A stretch of DNA of 64,000 bases from CAIYPG01 sp903864555 (GTDB lineage: Bacteria; Pseudomonadota; Gammaproteobacteria; Burkholderiales; SG8-39). Made by a program: the position numbers and the translations under genes. Shown here piece by piece: positions 17,811 through 27,356 of this stretch (the stretch's first letter is position 1; each line of letters starts with the position of its first letter). Under the pieces are notes generated by a model. That model was given only the letters and a program-made list of their open reading frames with translations, made no database searches and was not told the DNA's origin. The stretch lies in assembly GCA_947474715.1 (NCBI GenBank), contig CANJJT010000007.1, forward strand, positions 34,531 to 98,530, read 5' to 3'.

Positions 17811-19085
17811 ATGCAGCTATTCACGCTCGGCCTCAATCATGAAAGCGCACCCATCGCCCTGCGCGAGCGGGTAGCGTTTGCCGCCGAGCAACTGCAGACG
17901 GCCCTGTCCGAATTCACCCGCAGCCAGCGCGTCGGCGAAGCCGCCATCCTGTCCACCTGCAATCGTACCGAGCTGTATTGCGCCGGTGGCGAGCCGCAGC
18001 GCGCCCTGGAATGGCTGGCCGAGCACCATCACATCCATACGCAGGAACTCAAGGGCCATGTCTACACCCTGGATGCGCCCGGCGCCGTGCGCCATGCCTT
18101 TCGCGTCGCCTCCGGGCTGGATTCCATGGTGCTGGGGGAACCACAGATCCTCGGCCAGATGAAGGAGGCGGTGCGCTCGGCCGAGGCTGCAGGCACCCTG
18201 GGCACCACGCTCAACCGGCTGTTCCAGCGCTCCTTCGCGGTGGCCAAGGAGGTGCGCACCAACACCGCCATCGGCGCCAATGTGGTGTCCATGGCCGCGG
18301 CTGCGGTCAGGCTGGCCCTGCGCATCTATCCCGGCCTGGAAGACCAGAAGGTGCTGTTCATCGGCGCCGGCGAGATGATCGAGCTGTGCGCCACACACTT
18401 CGCCGCACGCCATCCGCGCACGGTGGCCTTTGCCAACCGCACCCCGGAACGCGCCGAGCACCTCGCGCAGCGCTTCGGTGGCCGCGCCCTGGCCCTGCGC
18501 GACTTGCCCGAGTACCTCGCCGAATACGACATCGTGGTGTCCTCCACGGCCAGTTCCCTGCCGATCCTGGGCAAGGGCACGGTGGAGCGCGCCATCCGCG
18601 CGCGGCGCCACCGCCCGGTGTTCATGGTCGACCTGGCCGTGCCGCGCGACATCGAGCCGGAAGTGGCCGACATGGATGATGTCTTCCTCTACACCGTGGA
18701 TGACCTGTCCGAACTGGTGAAGGAAGGCCTCGACTCACGCCAGTCCGCCATCGCCCAGGCCGAAGCCATCATCGAGACCCAGGTCGGCGCCTTCCTGCAC
18801 TGGATGAGCTCGCGGGAAAACGTGCCGCTGATCCGCGCCCTGCGCGAATCGGCCGACGAAGCCCGCCGTGCCGAACTGGAGCGTGCGCTGAAGCTGCTGG
18901 CGCGCGGCGACGACCCGCGGGCTGTGCTGGAAGCCCTGTCGCATGGCCTCACCGCCAAGCTGATGCACGGCCCCACCCAGGCGCTGAGCGGCGCCCATGA
19001 ACACACCGGAACGGGCGGCGACGAAGCCACGCGTGCCCTGCTCTCGCGCCTTTACCACCTCGATACCCCCCTGAACAGGAAGTAG
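17811..19085 (+). CDS. hemA: Glutamyl-tRNA reductase
   Basis: 424 residues. The catalytic Cys50 sits in LSTCNRTELYC, followed by the family hallmark GLDSMVLGEPQILGQMKEAV, an NADPH Rossmann segment (LFIGAGEMIELCATHFAARH) and a C-terminal helical dimerisation domain. It reduces glutamyl-tRNA to glutamate-1-semialdehyde, the first committed step of the C5 haem pathway. ATG 17811 is the start matching the conserved MQLFTLGLNHESAPIALRE. The hemA-prfA-prmC order is widely conserved in proteobacteria. Confidence 0.97.
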   Translation: MQLFTLGLNHESAPIALRERVAFAAEQLQTALSEFTRSQRVGEAAILSTCNRTELYCAGGEPQRALEWLAEHHHIHTQELKGHVYTLDAPGAVRHAFRVASGLDSMVLGEPQILGQMKEAVRSAEAAGTLGTTLNRLFQRSFAVAKEVRTNTAIGANVVSMAAAAVRLALRIYPGLEDQKVLFIGAGEMIELCATHFAARHPRTVAFANRTPERAEHLAQRFGGRALALRDLPEYLAEYDIVVSSTASSLPILGKGTVERAIRARRHRPVFMVDLAVPRDIEPEVADMDDVFLYTVDDLSELVKEGLDSRQSAIAQAEAIIETQVGAFLHWMSSRENVPLIRALRESADEARRAELERALKLLARGDDPRAVLEALSHGLTAKLMHGPTQALSGAHEHTGTGGDEATRALLSRLYHLDTPLNRK

Positions 19086-19160
19086 CTGCGATCCGGATGC
19101 CGCATGCGGCCTTGCCGCCTGCGCGCCATCCGCTGCACCCAACAGCCACATGAACCGCCG

Positions 19161-20243
19161 ATGAAACCAAGCATAGCCGCCAAGCTGGAACAACTCGCCT
19201 CCCGACTCACCGAGATCGACGCCCTGCTGTCCTCGCAGGAGGCGACTCGCAACATGGACCAGTACCGGCGCATCAGCAAGGAACACGCCGACCTCACCCC
19301 GGTGGTGGAACGCTTCACCGAGTTCCAGAAGGCCGGGCAGGATGTGGCCGATGCGCAGGCCATGCTGTCCGACCCGGAGATGAAGGCCTACGCCGAGGCA
19401 GAGGTCCGCGAGGGCAAGGCGCGCGTCGAGGCGCTGGAGCTGGAGCTGCAGAAGCTGCTGCTGCCCCGTGACCCCAATGACGAACGCAACATCTTCCTGG
19501 AAATCCGCGCCGGCACCGGCGGGGATGAGTCGGCACTCTTCGCCGGCGACCTGTGCCGCATGTACACGCGCTATGCCGAGCGCCAGCGCTGGCAGGTGGA
19601 GATCATTTCAGAAAGCCAGGGCGAAGTCGGCGGTTACAAGGAAATCATCCTGCGCATCATCGGCCAGGGCGCCTATTCCCGGCTGAAATTCGAATCGGGC
19701 GGCCATCGCGTGCAGCGCGTGCCCGCCACCGAAACGCAGGGTCGCATCCATACGTCGGCCTGCACCGTGGCCATCCTGCCTGAAGCCGATGAAGTGGCCG
19801 AGGTGGTGCTCAATCCGGCCGAGCTGCGCATCGACACCTTCCGCGCCTCGGGCGCCGGCGGCCAGCACATCAACAAGACCGACTCGGCCATCCGCATCAC
19901 CCACCTGCCCACCGGCATCGTCGTGGAATGCCAGGACGACCGTTCACAGCACCGCAACAAGGCGCGCGCCATGTCGGTGCTGGCCGCGCGCATCATGGAT
20001 CAACAGACACGCGCGCAACAGGCCAAGGAAGCCGCCACGCGCAAGTCGCTGGTGGGCTCGGGCGACCGCTCCGAACGCATCCGCACCTACAACTTCCCCC
20101 AGGGGCGCGTCACCGACCACCGCATCAACCTCACGCTGTACAAGATCGCGGCCATCTTGGATGGCGACCTCACCGAGATCACGCAGGCGCTGAATTCGGA
20201 GCATCAGGCGGAGATGCTGGCTGCGCTGAGCGACGGCGGCTGA
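19161..20243 (+). CDS. prfA: Peptide chain release factor 1
   Basis: 360 residues, the exact E. coli size. The peptidyl-tRNA hydrolysis motif GGQ falls at residues 233-235 (ASGAGGQHINKTDSAIRITH), as in E. coli. The stop-codon reading loop RVPATETQGRIHTS holds the PxT-type tripeptide (PAT) of RF1. It terminates translation at UAA and UAG. ATG 19161 begins the conserved MKPSIAAKLEQL; an upstream in-frame extension has no homology. Its methylase prmC follows 12 nt later. Confidence 0.97.
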   Translation: MKPSIAAKLEQLASRLTEIDALLSSQEATRNMDQYRRISKEHADLTPVVERFTEFQKAGQDVADAQAMLSDPEMKAYAEAEVREGKARVEALELELQKLLLPRDPNDERNIFLEIRAGTGGDESALFAGDLCRMYTRYAERQRWQVEIISESQGEVGGYKEIILRIIGQGAYSRLKFESGGHRVQRVPATETQGRIHTSACTVAILPEADEVAEVVLNPAELRIDTFRASGAGGQHINKTDSAIRITHLPTGIVVECQDDRSQHRNKARAMSVLAARIMDQQTRAQQAKEAATRKSLVGSGDRSERIRTYNFPQGRVTDHRINLTLYKIAAILDGDLTEITQALNSEHQAEMLAALSDGG

Positions 20244-20255
20244 GTCAACACGGCC

Positions 20256-21092
20256 ATGGCCACCTGGCAGGCATTGCTGGCGGCAAGCGGGCTGGCGCGT
20301 TCGGAAGCACAGTGGCTGGCCAGCCATGTCGCCGGACGGCCTCGCAGCTGGTTGCTGGCCCACGCCGATGAGGAAGCCGAGGCCGCCGTGGCGCAGGCGG
20401 TGCGCAAGGCCTTTGCGCGCCGGTGCCATGGTGAACCAATGGCCTACATCACCGGCGAGCGCGAGTTCTACAGCCTTGCCTTCCAAGTCACACCCGCAGT
20501 GCTCATCCCGCGCCCGGAAACCGAACAACTGGTGGAACTGGCCCTGGCGCGACTGCCCCGTGGTGGCCGCCTGCTCGACATCGGCACCGGCTCCGGCGCC
20601 ATCGCCATCGCGCTGGCCCATACGCGCCCGGATGCACAGGTGCTGGCCGGGGATATCTCCCCCGCGGCACTGCAGGTGGCACAGGCCAACGCGTCACGCC
20701 TCGGCGTGAACGTGGCATTTCGCCAAAGCGACGGCCTGCAGGGCTTTGCCAGCGAGTCCTTCGATGTCATCACCAGCAATCCACCCTACATTGCCGAGGG
20801 CGACCCGCACCTGGGCGAAGGCGATGTACGCTTCGAACCACGTCTGGCGCTCACCAGCGGCGCCGACGGACTGCGGCTGATACGGCAGATCGCTGCCGAC
20901 GCGCGTGCCCACCTCGCTCCGGACGGCTGGCTGATGTTCGAGCATGGCCACGACCAGGGCCCGGCCTGCGCCGGCCTGCTGGCCACGCTGGGCTACACGG
21001 AGGTCGCCGACCTCGCCGATCTGGCCGGACTGCCCCGGGTTTGCCTCGGAAAATGGCCGGGGAAGGACCTGTTGGACCGGCCGCACATTTGA
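20256..21092 (+). CDS. prmC: Release factor glutamine methyltransferase
   Basis: 278 residues. An N-terminal helical domain (GEREFYSLAFQVTPAVLIPR and RPETE) is followed by a class I SAM fold (RLLDIGTGSGAIAIALAHTR). The glutamine-binding NPPY motif is at 175-178 (VITSNPPYIAEGDPHL). PrmC methylates the Gln of the GGQ motif in RF1 and RF2. It sits directly behind its substrate gene prfA. The 3' end overlaps the grxD promoter. Confidence 0.95.
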   Translation: MATWQALLAASGLARSEAQWLASHVAGRPRSWLLAHADEEAEAAVAQAVRKAFARRCHGEPMAYITGEREFYSLAFQVTPAVLIPRPETEQLVELALARLPRGGRLLDIGTGSGAIAIALAHTRPDAQVLAGDISPAALQVAQANASRLGVNVAFRQSDGLQGFASESFDVITSNPPYIAEGDPHLGEGDVRFEPRLALTSGADGLRLIRQIAADARAHLAPDGWLMFEHGHDQGPACAGLLATLGYTEVADLADLAGLPRVCLGKWPGKDLLDRPHI

Positions 21093-21117
21093 CCGGCGCG
21101 ACACGGCCGCGTACAAT
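21089..21117 (+). promoter_or_regulatory. Sigma-70 promoter for grxD
   Basis: TTGACC (21089-21094), exactly 17 nt of spacer, TACAAT (21112-21117): five of six consensus matches in each box. The -35 box overlaps the prmC stop codon. The leader to the grxD ATG is about 30 nt and contains AAGGAG. Confidence 0.65.
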
Positions 21118-21153
21118 TCCCGACAGAATTGATCAAGTATTAAGGAGCAAGCC

Positions 21154-21462
21154 ATGGACGTCCAGGAACGCATCAAGCAGACCGTGACCGACAACCGCGT
21201 CGTGCTGTACATGAAGGGTTCACCGCAGATGCCGCAGTGCGGCTTTTCTGCCAGCGCCTTGCAGATTTTGAAGGCCTGCGGTGTCGTTGAGATGACCACC
21301 GTGGACGTGCTGGCCGATGCGGAAGTGCGTCAGGGGATCAAGGAATTTGCCAACTGGCCCACCATTCCGCAGCTCTACATCAAGGGCGAGTTTGTCGGTG
21401 GCTCCGACATCATGCGCGAGATGTTCCAGTCCGGCGAACTGCAGAAGATACTGCAGGACTGA
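21154..21462 (+). CDS. grxD: Monothiol CGFS glutaredoxin
   Basis: 102 residues with the monothiol active site in MPQCGFSASAL (Cys29), the glutathione-binding WPTIPQLYIKGEFVGGSDI segment and a C-terminal helix. Grx4-type proteins bind a glutathione-ligated 2Fe-2S cluster and act in cluster transfer rather than as classical disulfide reductases. AAGGAG lies 7 nt before the ATG, and its own promoter lies within the prmC end, so expression need not depend on prfA-prmC. Confidence 0.95.
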   Translation: MDVQERIKQTVTDNRVVLYMKGSPQMPQCGFSASALQILKACGVVEMTTVDVLADAEVRQGIKEFANWPTIPQLYIKGEFVGGSDIMREMFQSGELQKILQD

Positions 21463-21532
21463 ACTGCTCCTTCGCGAAACAGGCAGGCACCAGGCCTGCC
21501 TTGCACACCGCCGCACCACTGGCTGAGCCCCC

Positions 21533-21913
21533 ATGCTGAAGCGCCTGCGTGGCTGGGCCCGCGCCCTCAAGGGCGACACCATGGTGCTTTACTTTGCCTT
21601 GCGCGACCCGCGTACGCCACTGGCCGCGAAACTGATCGCGATGCTCGTCGTGGCCTATGCCCTCAGCCCCATCGACCTGATTCCCGACTTCATCCCCATC
21701 CTGGGATTACTGGACGATCTCATCCTGCTGCCGCTGGGCATCGCCCTGGCGCTGCGCCTCATTCCGGCGCCGGTGATCGACGATGCCCGGGCCAGGGCTG
21801 CTGCAAAGATGCAGCGCCCGCACAACCTGCTCGCGGCTGCGGCGATCATTCTGGTGTGGCTGGCACTCGCCATGGCCTGCGGCGTGCTGCTGTGGCGCCA
21901 CTGGCCGGATTGA
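21533..21913 (+). CDS. YkvA/DUF1232 family small membrane protein
   Basis: 126 residues. The family core is unmistakable: AAKLIAMLVVAYALSPIDLI, then PDFIPILGLLDDLILLP, a short hairpin of hydrophobic helices with a conserved SPIDLIPDF. A further C-terminal membrane helix (LLAAAAIILVWLALAMACGV) is present. Its function is unknown; it is probably an inner-membrane protein. It lies 70 nt after grxD and 42 nt before an NTF2-like gene. Confidence 0.85.
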   Translation: MLKRLRGWARALKGDTMVLYFALRDPRTPLAAKLIAMLVVAYALSPIDLIPDFIPILGLLDDLILLPLGIALALRLIPAPVIDDARARAAAKMQRPHNLLAAAAIILVWLALAMACGVLLWRHWPD

Positions 21914-21955
21914 GTCCGCACCACCTCATCGAATAACAACAGCGGGGGAGACAGC

Positions 21956-22339
21956 ATGCTCAATGCAGACGATGTCATACAGCTCTATGAAGGCTGGAAA
22001 TCGGCGCTGGCCAATGGCAACGTCAAGGCCCTGGACGTGATCTGTGACACCAACTTCCTGCAGTCCACGGCCAGCGGTGCCCTGCTCGGCCGCAGCGAAT
22101 CCCTGGAGGCTGCCGCCTCCGGCGACAGCGTCTATGAATCCTGGACCAGCAGCGCGCAGCGCGTGCGCTTCTACGGGACCACCGCCATCCTCAACTGCCG
22201 CGACGAACTGCAAGTGGTCGAAGCCGGCGTGGCACGCAGCCTGCAATGGCGCTGCATGGCGGTGTTCTTCCACAAGGATGGCAACGCCTGGAAACTGGTC
22301 GGCGTGCAGGCGACACCCGTGAGCGGCACAGACAGCTGA
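21956..22339 (+). CDS. NTF2-like (SnoaL/DUF4440-type) small protein
   Basis: 127 residues. The pattern fits an NTF2-like cone fold: N-terminal helices (VIQLYEGWKSALANGNVKAL), then alternating strands ending in RCMAVFFHKDGNAWKLVGVQ, the usual last strand pair of SnoaL-like proteins. No catalytic residues can be assigned. A GGGGGAG Shine-Dalgarno stands just before the ATG. Fold assignment is from strand pattern only; function unknown. Confidence 0.6.
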   Translation: MLNADDVIQLYEGWKSALANGNVKALDVICDTNFLQSTASGALLGRSESLEAAASGDSVYESWTSSAQRVRFYGTTAILNCRDELQVVEAGVARSLQWRCMAVFFHKDGNAWKLVGVQATPVSGTDS

Positions 22340-22407
22340 TCACATTTGGCTCATCCGCCCAATGATAACGGCACTACCCACCCCAATAAGATAATAATAA
22401 GCTTTGT

Positions 22408-22863
22408 CTAGACTGCCGTGAGGCGGGTGTTGGCCAGCGCCAGGCGCTCGACCAGCATGGCCATGAAAGCGCGGTCGAAACGGTTGCGACAGCCATCAGA
22501 GGCACGATCGAGGTCTTCGGTCTTGATGCGGATGACACGCGAATCGGCAATGGTGGCGACATCGGCGGAACGCTCGTTGCCGCTGCGCGAGAGGTAGGCC
22601 ATCTCGCCGAAACACTCACCCGGCGTGAGCAGGTTGAGCAGCTTCTTGCGCTTGGTCACCTTCACCTCGCCCGAGGCGAGGATGCAGAAGAAATCGCCCG
22701 GATCACCGTCCTGCATGATGGTGGTGTTGGCCGGCAGGTTCTCCCAGCTGGAGATGCGCATCACCTCCCACAGCTCGGCATCGGAAAACTCGCTGAAGAA
22801 GGCCATCTCGCGCATAGTGTTGAACTTCTCGCTGTCGGCCACCTCGTCGGTGCGGTGAGACAA
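22408..22863 (-). CDS. Cyclic-nucleotide-binding module, separated from the kinase by an in-frame TGA
   Basis: 151 residues if translation restarts at TTG 22863. A cNMP-binding beta-roll is visible: FFSEFSDAELWEVMRISSWE, PANTTIMQDGDPGDFFCILA with SGEVKV, and the phosphate-cassette-like LTPGECFGEMAYLSRSGNER. It is in the same reading frame as the upstream kinase; the codons between (GEFSFDLAEAFRTEQL) read as a normal linker. I infer that it is the C-terminal half of a kinase-cNMP fusion cut by TGA at 22909-22911. No good ribosome-binding site precedes the TTG, so separate translation is doubtful. If the stop is real, this half may be silent. Confidence 0.65.
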   Translation of the reverse strand: MSHRTDEVADSEKFNTMREMAFFSEFSDAELWEVMRISSWENLPANTTIMQDGDPGDFFCILASGEVKVTKRKKLLNLLTPGECFGEMAYLSRSGNERSADVATIADSRVIRIKTEDLDRASDGCRNRFDRAFMAMLVERLALANTRLTAV

Positions 22864-22908
22864 CTGCTCGGTGCGGAAGGCCTCGGCCAGGTCGAAGGAG
22901 AACTCGCC

Positions 22909-23691
<783 letters not shown>

Positions 23692-23764
23692 TGGCCAAGG
23701 TGGCAGGGGCGGCAGGGCGGCGGCGGGAGACCAGCGCCACCGCGGACTCCGGCCGGCTCACCGG

Positions 23765-25192
23765 TCAGCGTCCCGAGCGGCGGCGGACCGCGCGCGCTTC
23801 GCTGACGGCCTTGGCGGCAGCCTTGCGCACCTGTACGGGCGCCGTGCCACCCGTGTGCCGGCGGGCGGCTGCCGAGCCTTCCAGGGTCAGCACGCGGTAG
23901 ACATCGCGGGCTATGCCGGGAGCAAACTGCTGCAAGACCTCGAGCGGCAGGTCGGCGAGGTCACAGCCGGCCTGTTCGGCATGGCGCACGGCGCGCGCCA
24001 CAGCCTCATGCGCGTCGCGAAACGGCAGCCCCTTCCTCACCAGGTAATCGGCAAGGTCGGTGGCGGTGGCAAAGCCCTCTCTGGCTGCCGCGCGCATGGC
24101 TGCGGCATTGACGCCAAGGCCGGCCACCAGTTCGGCAAAGATGGCGAGGGTGTCGTGCACCGTGTCGACGGTGTCGAACAAGGGCTCCTTGTCCTCCTGG
24201 TTGTCCTTGTTGTAGGCCAGCGGCTGGGCCTTCATCAGCGTGAGCAGCCCCATCAGGTGGCCGAACACCCGCCCGCTCTTGCCGCGCGCCAGTTCCGGCA
24301 CGTCCGGGTTCTTCTTCTGCGGCATGATGGACGAGCCGGTGCAGAAGCGATCAGGCAGGGTGATGAAGCCGAAGCGCGGATTGACCCACAGCACCAGTTC
24401 CTCGCACAGGCGCGACACATGCACCATGATGAGCGAGGCCGCGGCGCAGAATTCGATGGCGAAGTCACGGTCGGACACGGCGTCCAGCGAGTTGGCCGAC
24501 ACGGCATCGAACCCGAGTTCGCGCGCCACCAGTTCGCGGCGGATGGGAAAGGATGTCCCGGCCAACGCGGCCGAACCCAGCGGCAGCACGTTGACGCGGC
24601 GGCGGCAGTCAGACAGACGCGCATGGTCGCGACCGAACATCTCGTGATAGGCAAGCAGGTGGTGACCGAAGGTAACCGGCTGGGCCACCTGCAGGTGGGT
24701 GAACCCCGGCATGAGGGTGTCGGCGTGCTCCAGGGCCTTGGCGGCCAGGCTGCCGCGCAATTCCACCAGCAGCCCAAGCAACTGGTCGATTTCATCACGC
24801 AGCCACAGGCGGATGTCGGTGGCCACCTGGTCGTTGCGCGAGCGCCCGGTGTGCAGGCGCTTGCCGGCATCGCCCACCAGTGCGGTGAGGCGGCGCTCGA
24901 TGTTGAGGTGCACGTCCTCGTCATCCAGCGACCACTCGAAACGGCCTTCGCGGATTTCGCGGCTGATCCGGCCCAGGCCCTTTTCTATCCGCGCCAGGTC
25001 GGCCCGCGTGATGATGCTGCACTGGGCCAGCATGCGCGCATGCGCGATGGAGCCGCGGATGTCCTGCTGCGCCAGTCGCTGGTCGAACTGCACCGACCCC
25101 GTATAGCGTTTGACGCGCTCGGAAACCGGCTCGCTGAAGCGGCCCGACCAGACGTTTGCCGCCTTTAGGGCGGAAGATGATTTTGCGGCCAT
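23765..25192 (-). CDS. argH: Argininosuccinate lyase
   Basis: 475 residues from ATG 25192 (MAAKSSSALKAANVWSGRF). The fumarase-superfamily signature GSSIMPQKKNPDVPELARGK is intact, with HTGRSRNDQVATDIRLWLRD and PGFTHLQVAQPVTFGHHLLA carrying the catalytic His region. It splits argininosuccinate into arginine and fumarate. The frame is open for another 540 codons upstream, but that part runs antisense to algZ and has no homology. Divergent from the algZ-like gene; the spacer is about 270 nt to the chosen algZ start. argH facing algZ-algR is a familiar betaproteobacterial layout. Confidence 0.97.
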   Translation of the reverse strand: MAAKSSSALKAANVWSGRFSEPVSERVKRYTGSVQFDQRLAQQDIRGSIAHARMLAQCSIITRADLARIEKGLGRISREIREGRFEWSLDDEDVHLNIERRLTALVGDAGKRLHTGRSRNDQVATDIRLWLRDEIDQLLGLLVELRGSLAAKALEHADTLMPGFTHLQVAQPVTFGHHLLAYHEMFGRDHARLSDCRRRVNVLPLGSAALAGTSFPIRRELVARELGFDAVSANSLDAVSDRDFAIEFCAAASLIMVHVSRLCEELVLWVNPRFGFITLPDRFCTGSSIMPQKKNPDVPELARGKSGRVFGHLMGLLTLMKAQPLAYNKDNQEDKEPLFDTVDTVHDTLAIFAELVAGLGVNAAAMRAAAREGFATATDLADYLVRKGLPFRDAHEAVARAVRHAEQAGCDLADLPLEVLQQFAPGIARDVYRVLTLEGSAAARRHTGGTAPVQVRKAAAKAVSEARAVRRRSGR

Positions 25193-25459
25193 GTGTAGAA
25201 TCAACTGTGGAGTGTGCGGTGCGGTGTGAACAAAGGCTGGATGCCGTGCAGGAGCCGCGCCTGGACTCCGGAGTATACGGGCTATTCTCGGGAAATGGGA
25301 GGTAGGTGGCATGCGCACGCGGTATCCGAAAAGGGCATGCCCGCAGCCGCGCATCGGCACCACCGCCATCGGCGGCCATGCCGATGCAGCATGGCCGGAT
25401 GAGTGCCCCTGCGCATGTCGCCCGGCACTGCCACGCCCCCTGCAACACCGGCAATAGCC

Positions 25460-26488
25460 ATGACACCGATGTCGCCGATGGCACGCCCTCCGGACCCGGA
25501 GCCGCTGGTGATGCTGCCGGACTTCCGCAATCTCGGTGTCACCATGCGCATGCTGCTCATCGTCAACACCGGCCTGCTGGTAGCGGCGGCCATCCGGGCC
25601 AGAACGCTTGAAGACCTCCCCGAACAGGCCGCTGAAATCGCTGCGGTACTGGAGCCTTCGCTGCTGGCATCGATTGTCATCCTGTATGTGCTGGCGCGGC
25701 CGCTGCTGCGCCTGCCCTACTCCGTGGGCGCAGCCTGCTGCGTGGCCACCGGCCTCTTGGCCACGGCTGCAGTGCACACGGCCATGAGCCATGCCGGTCC
25801 GCTTCCAATCGGACCTGTGGGCTGGCCACTCGCCTTTGCCGCGTTCACCAGCATCGCGCTGCTGGCCTATTTCCGGCTGCTGCTGCAGGCGCTGTCGCCG
25901 GCGCTGTCCGAGGCACGCCTGCAGGCGCTGCAGGCGCGCATCCGGCCGCACTTCCTGTTCAACAGCCTGAACGCGGTGCTGTCGCTGGTGCGCTCCGACC
26001 CGCGGCGTGCCGAGAGCGCCCTGGAAAACCTGGCCGAGCTGTTTCGCACCCTGATGGCCGACAACCGCGCCCTCACCAGCCTGGGCGAGGAGATTGCACT
26101 GACGCGCAGCTACCTGGAACTGGAACAGTTGCGCCTGGGCGAGCGGCTGCACGTGGACTGGCAATTGCAGCCCCCCGTCGAAACGGCCGCAGTACCGCCG
26201 CTGATGCTGCAGCCGCTGGTCGAGAATGCGATCTACCACGGCGTCGAACCAGGGATCGCCGCGAGCAGCATCAGCATCAGCGCGCGGGTGGTGGGCGAAG
26301 GGCTGCAGCTCGTCATCACCAACCCCTATCATCCCGAACACCAGCACCGGCAAGGCAACCGCATGGCGCTGGCCAACATCGCCGAGCGCCTGCGCCTGCA
26401 CTTCGATGTCGAGGCGCAAGTGCAGACGCGCATCAATGCCGGACGCTTCGAAATTGCCGTGAGCATGCCCTTCAGGACCCTGCAATGA
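25460..26488 (+). CDS. LytS/AlgZ-type sensor histidine kinase
   Basis: About 342 residues from ATG 25460; the frame opens at 25403 and the true start is uncertain because no clear ribosome-binding site precedes any candidate. Four membrane helices (about 30-150) precede the His_kinase (PF06580) domain with the phosphoacceptor His164 in IRPHFLFNSLNAVLSLV, the N-box MLQPLVENAIYHGVEP, and a C-terminal ATPase lobe (NRMALANIAERLRLHF). It is the likely partner of the LytTR regulator that starts 11 nt after its end. AlgZ/FimS controls alginate and twitching in Pseudomonas; here the regulon is unknown. Confidence 0.82.
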   Translation: MTPMSPMARPPDPEPLVMLPDFRNLGVTMRMLLIVNTGLLVAAAIRARTLEDLPEQAAEIAAVLEPSLLASIVILYVLARPLLRLPYSVGAACCVATGLLATAAVHTAMSHAGPLPIGPVGWPLAFAAFTSIALLAYFRLLLQALSPALSEARLQALQARIRPHFLFNSLNAVLSLVRSDPRRAESALENLAELFRTLMADNRALTSLGEEIALTRSYLELEQLRLGERLHVDWQLQPPVETAAVPPLMLQPLVENAIYHGVEPGIAASSISISARVVGEGLQLVITNPYHPEHQHRQGNRMALANIAERLRLHFDVEAQVQTRINAGRFEIAVSMPFRTLQ

Positions 26489-26498
26489 GGAACCGGCC

Positions 26499-27293
26499 AT
26501 GACCACCGGTGCCGCTGTGCCCCTGCGCATTGCCATCGTCGATGACGAGCAGCCGGCGCGCAACCGGCTGCGCGAGCTGCTCGCTGACTGCGCCGCAGAA
26601 CTGCCCAACGAAGTGGTGCTGGAAGCGGTCAATGGCCTGCAGGCGCTGGACGGCCTCACCGAGTGCCAGCCGGACGTGGCGCTGCTCGACATCCACATGC
26701 CGGGCATGAGCGGCATCGAGCTGGCACGCCACCTGCAGCAGATGTCACGGCCGCCGGCAGTGATCTTCATCACCGCGCACGACCAGCATGCGGTGAGCGC
26801 CTTCGAAGTCAACGCCATCGACTACCTGCTCAAGCCGGTGCGCGCGGTGCGTCTGGCCGCGGCCCTGCGCAAGCACACCCCGCCAGCCCGGGCGGCCAGC
26901 GCCAGCGCCACCACCAGCACAGGCGCAGACAAGCTGGCCGGCATCGAGGCCGGGCCGCGCCAGTACCTGAGCGTGGCCGAGCGCGGCAAGGTACTGCTGG
27001 TGCCGCTGGCCGAGGTGCTGTTCCTGAAGGCCGATGCCAAGTATGTGAGCGTGCGCACGGCGACCGCCGAGCACCTCATCGAAGAATCGCTCAGCCACCT
27101 GGAAGAGGAGTTCGCCGCACAGTTCCTGCGCATCCACCGCAACTGCCTGGTGGCCAGGGCCCACCTGCGCGGGGTCGAGCGTGTGTCGGGCAGCGAAGGC
27201 GAAGGCTGGGCGGTGATCATCGAGGGATGGCCGGAAAAGCTGCCGGTCAGCCGGCGACAGTGGCCCCTGGTGAAGGAACTGGTGCGCGGCTGA
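26499..27293 (+). CDS. AlgR/LytTR-type response regulator
   Basis: 264 residues. Receiver domain with the acidic pair IVDDEQPA, phosphoacceptor Asp64 (VALLDIHMPGMSG), Thr92 and Lys112 (YLLKPV). A low-complexity Ala/Ser/Thr linker (about 122-145) leads to a C-terminal LytTR DNA-binding domain (LFLKADAKYVSVRT, FLRIHRNCLVARAHLRGVER). It sits 11 nt after the LytS-type kinase and pairs with it as in AlgZ/AlgR. Confidence 0.88.
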   Translation: MTTGAAVPLRIAIVDDEQPARNRLRELLADCAAELPNEVVLEAVNGLQALDGLTECQPDVALLDIHMPGMSGIELARHLQQMSRPPAVIFITAHDQHAVSAFEVNAIDYLLKPVRAVRLAAALRKHTPPARAASASATTSTGADKLAGIEAGPRQYLSVAERGKVLLVPLAEVLFLKADAKYVSVRTATAEHLIEESLSHLEEEFAAQFLRIHRNCLVARAHLRGVERVSGSEGEGWAVIIEGWPEKLPVSRRQWPLVKELVRG

Positions 27294-27356
27294 TTGCCTC
27301 ACGGCGGGCCGGAGCCGGTCCTGCCCGCTTTCCCCTTGCACGACCGGATGTGGCGC

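Noticed and set aside
25193..26818. Upstream extension of the argH frame to more than 1000 codons
   Set aside because: The extra part runs antisense to algZ and the algR start, has repetitive Arg/Gln/His-rich composition, and ArgH has its normal start at 25192.
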